Positions 59,168 through 64,000 of a DNA stretch of 64,000 bases are shown in pieces. The stretch's first letter is position 1, and every line of letters starts with the position of its first letter. This DNA comes from JBPEWY01 sp052032225 (GTDB lineage: Bacteria; Bacteroidota; Bacteroidia; Flavobacteriales; Flavobacteriaceae). The stretch lies in assembly GCA_052032225.1 (NCBI GenBank), contig JBPEWY010000013.1:17485-81484 (forward strand). Reading direction: 5' to 3'. The position numbers and the translations under genes were made by a program. A model generated the notes under the pieces. That model searched no databases. It worked only from the letters and a program-made list of their open reading frames with translations, and was not told where the DNA came from.

Positions 59168-61261
59168 CTATTTAAGTAATTGATAAGCAATTAAAGCAGC
59201 CAAATATGCTATTGTGCTCATAGAAACAAGCTGTAATAATGGCCAACGCCAGCTATTTGTTTCTTTTTTTACAACAGCTAAAGTACTCATGCATTGCATA
59301 GCAAATGCGTAAAAAAGTAATAACGATATTCCGGAAGCAAAGTTAAACAACGGGCCGCCTAAAATAGGATTTACCTCTCCGGCCATTCGGTTTTTAATAG
59401 TTTCTTCTTCTTCACTGCCAACACTGTAAATGGTAGCAAGGGTTCCTACAAAAACTTCTCTGGCAGCAAAAGAACTTACAATGGCAATACCAATTTTCCA
59501 ATCGTATCCTAAAGGCCTAATGGCAGGTTCTATGGCTCTTCCTATATACCCTATATAAGAATTCTCTAATTTATACGAAGCTATTTTAGTGCTTAACTCA
59601 TCTTCAGGTAATGTAGGGTTGATTTCGGTAACTATACGTTCTGCATTTGTAAATTTTTCGGTAGGCCCGTTAGAAGCTAAAAACCATAAAATAATTGAAA
59701 TAGCTAAAATTATTTTACCGGCACCCAAAACAAAACTTTTGGTTTTTTCTATAACCGTGTAAGCCACATTTTTAAATAAAGGGACTTTATAGTTAGGCAT
59801 TTCGGCAATAAAAAATGTTTTGCCTTTTATTTGCAGCGTTTTATGTAAAATCCAGGCAGCTATTACTGCCATAACAAAACCTAACAGGTATAAAAGCATT
59901 AAGGTAATGCCCTGCAGATTCATTCCCAGAAAACGTTTGTCTGGTATTACTAAGGCAATAATTATTAAATAAACCGGTAAGCGGGCAGAACAGGTTGTAA
60001 ATGGAGTTACCAGAATAGTTATAAGTCGTTCTTTCCAGCTTTCAATATTTCGGGTGGCCATTATTGCCGGAATTGCACAAGCAGTACCCGAAATAAGTGG
60101 TACAACACTTTTACCGCTTAATCCAAAACGGCGCATACCTCTATCCATTAAAAAAACTACCCTACTCATATAACCACTTTCTTCGAGCACCGATATAAAC
60201 AAAAACAAAAATGCTATTTGCGGAATAAAAATCACGATGCCACCTAAGCCGGGAATAATACCTTCTGCAATTAGGTTAGTAAATACGCCGGGAGGCAGAG
60301 TGTTTTTGGTCCAGTCACTAAAAGAAGCAAATAGTTGGTCTATAAAATCCATGGGGTAACTACTCCAATCGTAAATAGCTTGGAAGATAGTTAGCAGGAT
60401 GATAAAAAATATGGCATATCCCCAAATATGGTGTGTTAAAACCCTGTCTAATGTGGCTGTAAATCCTTTTGCAGAAGCACGGTCTATTTTATAACCTTCT
60501 TTAAGAACTCCATTTATAAATTGGTACCTTACAATGGTCTCTTTTTGCTGCATTCTTTTAAGTTCTGCCGTGCTTTTGGTTGTGAAAGCAGAGGTGTCTT
60601 TAACAACCTTTTTTTCTAAGGGAGTAAAGTTTACATCTTGTGTAATTACCAACCAAAGTTTATAAATATCTTGGTTGGGAAAGGTTTTTTTAAGATCGGC
60701 AAAATACTCCGGATCTATAATAGAGGCGTTAACACACGGCTCTACAGAAAGCGATTTGTAATCTAAAATAAGTTCTTTTAAATGATCTATTCCAACACCT
60801 TTTCTGGTAGAAACTAACGCTATTTTAGTTTTTAGGCGGTCTTCTAAAACAGGAATATCTAATGTAATTCCTTTACGTTTCATTCTATCGGCCATGTTAA
60901 TGACCAATATGGTTGGAATTTTTAAATCTTTAATTTGAGTAAAAAGCAAAAGATTTCGCTTAATGTTTTCTACATCAGTAACTACAACAGCTACATCAGG
61001 GAAATCTTTATCATTTTTATTCAGTAAAATTTCTACGGCAACACTTTCATCTAACGATGTGGTATTTAGACTATAGGTGCCGGGTAAATCTAAAATATGT
61101 GCTTTAACACCTCTGGGAAGCTTACAAATACCTTCTTTTTTCTCTACAGTTATACCTGGATAATTACCTACTTTTTGGTTTAACCCTGTAAGAGCATTAA
61201 AAACAGAAGTTTTACCGGTATTAGGATTCCCTATAAGTGCTACTTTTATTTGCTTACTCAT
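59168..61261 (-). CDS. feoB: Ferrous iron transporter FeoB
   Basis: A 697-residue protein. The N-terminal G domain has G1 GNPNTGKTSVFN (about 11-22), switch VGNYPGITVEKKEG and G3 DLPGTYSL; a helical GDI-like linker leads to the membrane domain (about 275-697) with two Gate motifs (SGYMSRVVFLMDRGMRRFGLSG and SFAAREVFVG region). It imports Fe2+ across the inner membrane. The start overlaps feoA by 4 bp, and a FeoB-associated small gene follows after 1 nt, so this is a three-gene feoAB operon. It is the usual length for Bacteroidota forms without a FeoA fusion. Confidence 0.96.
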   Translation of the reverse strand: MSKQIKVALIGNPNTGKTSVFNALTGLNQKVGNYPGITVEKKEGICKLPRGVKAHILDLPGTYSLNTTSLDESVAVEILLNKNDKDFPDVAVVVTDVENIKRNLLLFTQIKDLKIPTILVINMADRMKRKGITLDIPVLEDRLKTKIALVSTRKGVGIDHLKELILDYKSLSVEPCVNASIIDPEYFADLKKTFPNQDIYKLWLVITQDVNFTPLEKKVVKDTSAFTTKSTAELKRMQQKETIVRYQFINGVLKEGYKIDRASAKGFTATLDRVLTHHIWGYAIFFIILLTIFQAIYDWSSYPMDFIDQLFASFSDWTKNTLPPGVFTNLIAEGIIPGLGGIVIFIPQIAFLFLFISVLEESGYMSRVVFLMDRGMRRFGLSGKSVVPLISGTACAIPAIMATRNIESWKERLITILVTPFTTCSARLPVYLIIIALVIPDKRFLGMNLQGITLMLLYLLGFVMAVIAAWILHKTLQIKGKTFFIAEMPNYKVPLFKNVAYTVIEKTKSFVLGAGKIILAISIILWFLASNGPTEKFTNAERIVTEINPTLPEDELSTKIASYKLENSYIGYIGRAIEPAIRPLGYDWKIGIAIVSSFAAREVFVGTLATIYSVGSEEEETIKNRMAGEVNPILGGPLFNFASGISLLLFYAFAMQCMSTLAVVKKETNSWRWPLLQLVSMSTIAYLAALIAYQLLK

Positions 61262-61497
61262 AGGGTAATATCTTGAATTTTTTGAATTTCTATATGAACG
61301 GCAGTTTCTTTTCTGATTGCTAAATGAGAGCCGTTTACATTTATGTACATTGGGTCTTTAAAAGGAGCAAGTTGTATAAGTTCTACCTCGTTACCGGGCA
61401 AACATCCCATTTCTAAAAGCTTTATAGGAATATGGTTTATAGAGATCTCTTTAATTATACCTTTCTCACCACGTTTTAAATCGGCTACTGTACACAT
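61258..61497 (-). CDS. feoA: Ferrous iron transport protein FeoA
   Basis: A 79-residue SH3-like protein: CTVADLKRGEKGIIKEI, LKLLEMGCLPGNEVELIQLAPFKDPMYINVNGSHLAIRKE is closely typical of FeoA. It is thought to regulate or complete FeoB. It is the first gene of the operon and overlaps feoB by 4 bp (ATGA). A TATTTTTG -7 box lies 29-36 nt upstream of the ATG, and a sequence similar to the metal regulator's operator lies between the two. Confidence 0.95.
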   Translation of the reverse strand: MCTVADLKRGEKGIIKEISINHIPIKLLEMGCLPGNEVELIQLAPFKDPMYINVNGSHLAIRKETAVHIEIQKIQDITL

Positions 61498-61504
61498 ATT
61501 CTTA

Positions 61505-61533
61505 TTTAGACTGATTTTAAGTAAGCAAAAATA
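61505..61533 (-). promoter_or_regulatory. feoAB promoter with MntR/DtxR-like site
   Basis: The -7 box is TATTTTTG on the minus strand (61533-61526). Downstream, near the expected transcription start, TTTAGACTGATTTTAA (61505-61520, plus strand) matches the core of the candidate operator at 51481-51496 at 12 of 16 positions, including the TTTAG-CT half. One half is degenerate. Confidence 0.5.
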
Positions 61534-61578
61534 AGCTAAAAAACTAGTTTTAAAAAGTGTAACGTAAAATTTCTGTTG

Positions 61579-62256
61579 TTACGGGTTTTTATATTCTTGT
61601 TTTAAAATTTTTAAATCAGACAGCAGGCGCTCAATATCTTCGGTATTGGTACCGTCATAAAAACCTCTTATTCGCCTTTTTTTATCAACTAACACAAAAT
61701 TTTCGGTATGTATCATATCATACGGGCCTCCATCACCATCATCTTTAGCAACTAAATACGATTTTCTTGCTAAGTTGTAAATATGTTTTTTGTTTCCGGT
61801 AACCAAATTCCATTTTTCATCTATAACACCCTTTTCTAAAGCATATTTTTTTAATTGAGCAACAGAATCTATTTCTGGTGTTACCGTGTGCGATAAGAGT
61901 AATACTTCATCATCATTTTTAATAGCCTCTTGTATAATTACCATATTGTCTGTCATAATTGGGCAAATGGTTGGGCATGTGGTAAAGAAAAAATCGGCTA
62001 TATAAATTTTGTCTTTGTAATTTTCTTGTGTTATGGTATCTCCGTTTTGGTTTACAAGAGTAAAGTTGCCAATGGTATGGTACTTTTTTACATGTTGTAA
62101 AGTGCTGTCTACCAATTCACTATTTACCATAGCAGGTTGGTAAATAGGTAGTTTAGGTTTAGGCTTGAGTGCATTATAAAAAAGGGTAATTATTATGCCG
62201 GAAAGCACTAAAAGAGTAATACCTAAATATTTAAATTTGCTAAAAAACTGTAGCAT
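61579..62256 (-). CDS. SCO1/SenC-family copper chaperone-like protein
   Basis: A 225-residue protein with an N-terminal anchor (about 12-30) and a periplasmic thioredoxin-like fold. The copper-binding CxxxC is Cys94-Pro-Thr-Ile-Cys98 (FFTTCPTICPIM), and the distal copper ligand fits His183 (YDMIHTENFVLVD). SCO proteins insert copper into the CuA site of cytochrome c oxidase or act as thiol reductants. No oxidase genes are in the window. A TACCTTTG -7 box lies just upstream on the minus strand; it is divergent from rseP. Confidence 0.92.
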   Translation of the reverse strand: MLQFFSKFKYLGITLLVLSGIIITLFYNALKPKPKLPIYQPAMVNSELVDSTLQHVKKYHTIGNFTLVNQNGDTITQENYKDKIYIADFFFTTCPTICPIMTDNMVIIQEAIKNDDEVLLLSHTVTPEIDSVAQLKKYALEKGVIDEKWNLVTGNKKHIYNLARKSYLVAKDDGDGGPYDMIHTENFVLVDKKRRIRGFYDGTNTEDIERLLSDLKILKQEYKNP

Positions 62257-62270
62257 ATTAAATTTTTGCG

Positions 62271-62278
62271 CAAAGGTA
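62271..62278 (-). promoter_or_regulatory. -7 box of the SCO gene promoter
   Basis: TACCTTTG on the minus strand fits TAnnTTTG, 14 nt upstream of the start codon at 62256. Confidence 0.55.
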
Positions 62279-62386
62279 GTGTATGTGTGTTATTTATGGT
62301 AATTTATTTATGCCAAACACCTGCTAAAACTTTCTTAAAAACAGGTTCAGATTAGTATGTAACTTTTTTTACAACTATTAAAAATG

Positions 62387-62394
62387 TACTTTTG
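62387..62394 (+). promoter_or_regulatory. -7 box of the rseP promoter
   Basis: TACTTTTG fits TAnnTTTG, 35 nt upstream of the rseP ATG; a T-run stands at the -33 position, without TTG. Confidence 0.55.
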
Positions 62395-62429
62395 TGCGGT
62401 TTACAAAGTAAGTTAGAATACAACATTAT

Positions 62430-63785
62430 ATGAGTCCGTTTATAATTAAAGCAGCACAGCTATTATTAAGTTTATCACTACTAATTGTTTTACATGAGTT
62501 AGGACACTTTATTCCTGCCAAGTTATTTAAAACTCGTGTAGAGAAGTTTTTCTTGTTTTTTGATGTAAAGTTTGCACTATTTAAAAAGAAAATTGGCGAA
62601 ACAGTTTATGGTATAGGGTGGTTGCCATTGGGAGGATATGTTAAAATTGCCGGAATGATTGATGAGAGCATGGATACCGAGCAAATGAAACAAGAACCAC
62701 AACCGTGGGAATTTAGAAGTAAGCCCGCATGGCAACGACTTATTATAATGTTAGGAGGGGTAACGGTTAACTTTATCTTGGCTATTGTTATTTATATTGG
62801 ATTAGCCTACGCTTACGGAGAACAATATTTACCCATGAAAAGCCTTAAAGATGGCGTATGGGTAACCCAGCCGGAAATGGGCGAACTTATTGGAGTAAAA
62901 ACCGGCGACAAAATAATAGCTGTAGATGGAGAAGAAGTTGTAAACTATAATGATTTAGCAGCGCAAATAGTAAACGGGAACTCACTAACTATAGACCGTA
63001 ATGGCGAAATAATAGAAAAACAAATGCCGGTAGATTTTATCTCTAAGCTTATAGAAAATAAAAACACCGGGTTTTTTATATCGCCAAGAATTCCCTTTGT
63101 AGTTGCCGAGGTTCCTAAAGAATCACATAATTATGAAGCCGGATTCAAATCAAAAGATCGCGTAATTAAAATAGGAAACACACCAGTAACCTATCACGAT
63201 GAAGTTAAAGAGCTGGTAGAACGTTTAAAAGGACAAGAAATTAATTTTACGGTACAGCGTTACGAAGGAGACACGGTTACATTTCCGGTTAAAATTAACA
63301 ACGAAGGAAAAATTGGAGTACTAACAGGGATGTCGTTATCAGACTTAGAGCGCATGAACGCCATAACCTTAGAAACAAAAGAATATTCGTTTTTAGAAGC
63401 AATCCCTGCCGGATTTAACAAAGGAAAAAAAATACTTAGCGGTTATGTGCAACAAATGAAAAAAATATTTAATCCAGAAACCGGAGCTTACAAAGGAGTT
63501 GGTGGTTTTGCAGCTATTGGTAATTTGTTTCCGGGAGAGTGGAACTGGGTTAGTTTTTGGCAAACAACAGCCTTTATATCGCTTATATTAGCATTTATGA
63601 ACATATTGCCAATTCCGGCTTTAGATGGCGGTCATGTAATGTTTTTATTATACGAAATGGTTGTTGGTAAAAAGCCTAGCGATAAGTTTATGGAGTATGC
63701 ACAAATGGCAGGGTTCTTTATTTTAATTGCATTGTTATTGTTTGCCAACGGAAATGATATTTATAGACTTTTATTTAAAGGATAA
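62430..63785 (+). CDS. rseP: Site-2 intramembrane metalloprotease RseP
   Basis: A 451-residue M50B protease. The zinc motif HELGH is at 22-26 in the first helix, a second membrane segment follows GGVTVNFILAIVIYIGLAYAYG, PDZ-like domains cover about 130-320 (MGELIGVKTGDKIIAVDG and AGFKSKDRVIKIGN), and the third zinc ligand lies in NILPIPALDGGHVMFLL. It cleaves transmembrane anti-sigma factors or similar proteins within the inner membrane. The start at 62430 gives the canonical short N-terminus before the HELGH helix. It is followed by a tRNA gene with its own promoter. Confidence 0.95.
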   Translation: MSPFIIKAAQLLLSLSLLIVLHELGHFIPAKLFKTRVEKFFLFFDVKFALFKKKIGETVYGIGWLPLGGYVKIAGMIDESMDTEQMKQEPQPWEFRSKPAWQRLIIMLGGVTVNFILAIVIYIGLAYAYGEQYLPMKSLKDGVWVTQPEMGELIGVKTGDKIIAVDGEEVVNYNDLAAQIVNGNSLTIDRNGEIIEKQMPVDFISKLIENKNTGFFISPRIPFVVAEVPKESHNYEAGFKSKDRVIKIGNTPVTYHDEVKELVERLKGQEINFTVQRYEGDTVTFPVKINNEGKIGVLTGMSLSDLERMNAITLETKEYSFLEAIPAGFNKGKKILSGYVQQMKKIFNPETGAYKGVGGFAAIGNLFPGEWNWVSFWQTTAFISLILAFMNILPIPALDGGHVMFLLYEMVVGKKPSDKFMEYAQMAGFFILIALLLFANGNDIYRLLFKG

Positions 63786-63800
63786 AAAAATTATTTTTTG

Positions 63801-63831
63801 TTTGCGATAAATCAAAAAACAGCTATATTTG
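63801..63831 (+). promoter_or_regulatory. Promoter of the tRNA-Asn gene
   Basis: TTTG (63801-63804), a 19-nt spacer and TATATTTG (63824-63831) match the Bacteroidota consensus fully. It lies 25 nt upstream of the mature tRNA 5' end. Confidence 0.8.
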
Positions 63832-63856
63832 CATCCGCAAAAAAGCAATAACATTT

Positions 63857-64000
<144 letters not shown>

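Noticed and set aside
61556..61583. GTAAC/GTTAC inverted pair downstream of the SCO gene as a terminator
   Set aside because: The arms are only about 5 bp with a long loop and a weak T-tract; not convincing.

Overview
The window is a 64 kb stretch of chromosome from a Bacteroidota organism, most likely a marine-type member of the Flavobacteriaceae. The DNA is AT-rich. The promoters carry the Bacteroidota -7 box TAnnTTTG. There are several TonB-dependent receptors with an N-terminal carboxypeptidase-regulatory-like domain, many secreted proteins whose signal peptide ends in AQ or SQ, and families typical of the phylum (DUF3109, DUF3078, DUF6503-like, bacilliredoxin). Nothing looks like a prophage, transposon, CRISPR array or classical defence island. 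Gene order is dense, and several neighbours overlap by 1-17 bp.

Layout. 1-9.4 kb: the tail of a sortilin/BNR propeller protein, hemJ, an orphan histidine kinase, an enoyl-CoA hydratase, a secreted protein of unknown function, a PA0069-type radical SAM protein, and a convergent GNAT / HD hydrolase / plsC cluster followed by a bacilliredoxin. 9.6-15.2 kb: a DjlA-like co-chaperone, a HupE-like membrane protein, dCMP deaminase, an S41 protease, a small flavoprotein, MarC and a DUF3109 protein. 15.4-18.9 kb: class I ribonucleotide reductase nrdB-nrdA. 19.0-28.9 kb: an apparent phosphate-acquisition locus (Pit-type transporter with a PhoU-like tail, OprO/P-type porin, MORN protein, TonB receptor plus duplicated beta-helix lipoprotein). 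29-38 kb: dgt, a DUF3078 protein, dxs, tadA, a cold-shock protein, a ClC protein and aspS. 38.2-43.6 kb: two tandem paralogous TonB receptors of identical length. 43.7-50.3 kb: a tetR-tolC-MFP-RND efflux operon. 50.4-51.4 kb: a polyprenyl synthase. 51.5-56.9 kb: a DtxR/MntR-type regulator, an outer-membrane barrel protein and a metal ABC transporter with two permeases. 57-64 kb: an S9 peptidase, feoA-feoB plus a 44-residue FeoB-associated protein, a SCO protein, rseP and tRNA-Asn.

The main candidate for something not yet described is the regulation and composition of the 19.8-28.9 kb locus. Upstream of all four transcription units (pit, porin, MORN gene, TonB receptor) there are 7-mers with a GTTA core repeated at exactly 11-bp intervals. 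This is the geometry of OmpR/PhoB-family operators. The porin and receptor promoters also share a 19-nt core-plus-leader with 17 identities. This suggests one Pho-type regulon that includes a receptor/beta-helix lipoprotein pair in place of a SusC/SusD pair.

Other points of note: both permeases of the metal ABC transporter carry a C-terminal winged-helix-like extension, resembling the chlamydial YtgCR permease-repressor fusion; a MntR-type operator overlaps the regulator's own promoter and has a 12/16 relative at feoA; a perfect TetR-type palindrome lies over the -33 box of the efflux operon; the ClC protein has lost the gating glutamate; and a perfect 102-nt palindrome at the right edge consists of two tail-to-tail tRNA-Asn genes around one shared terminator.
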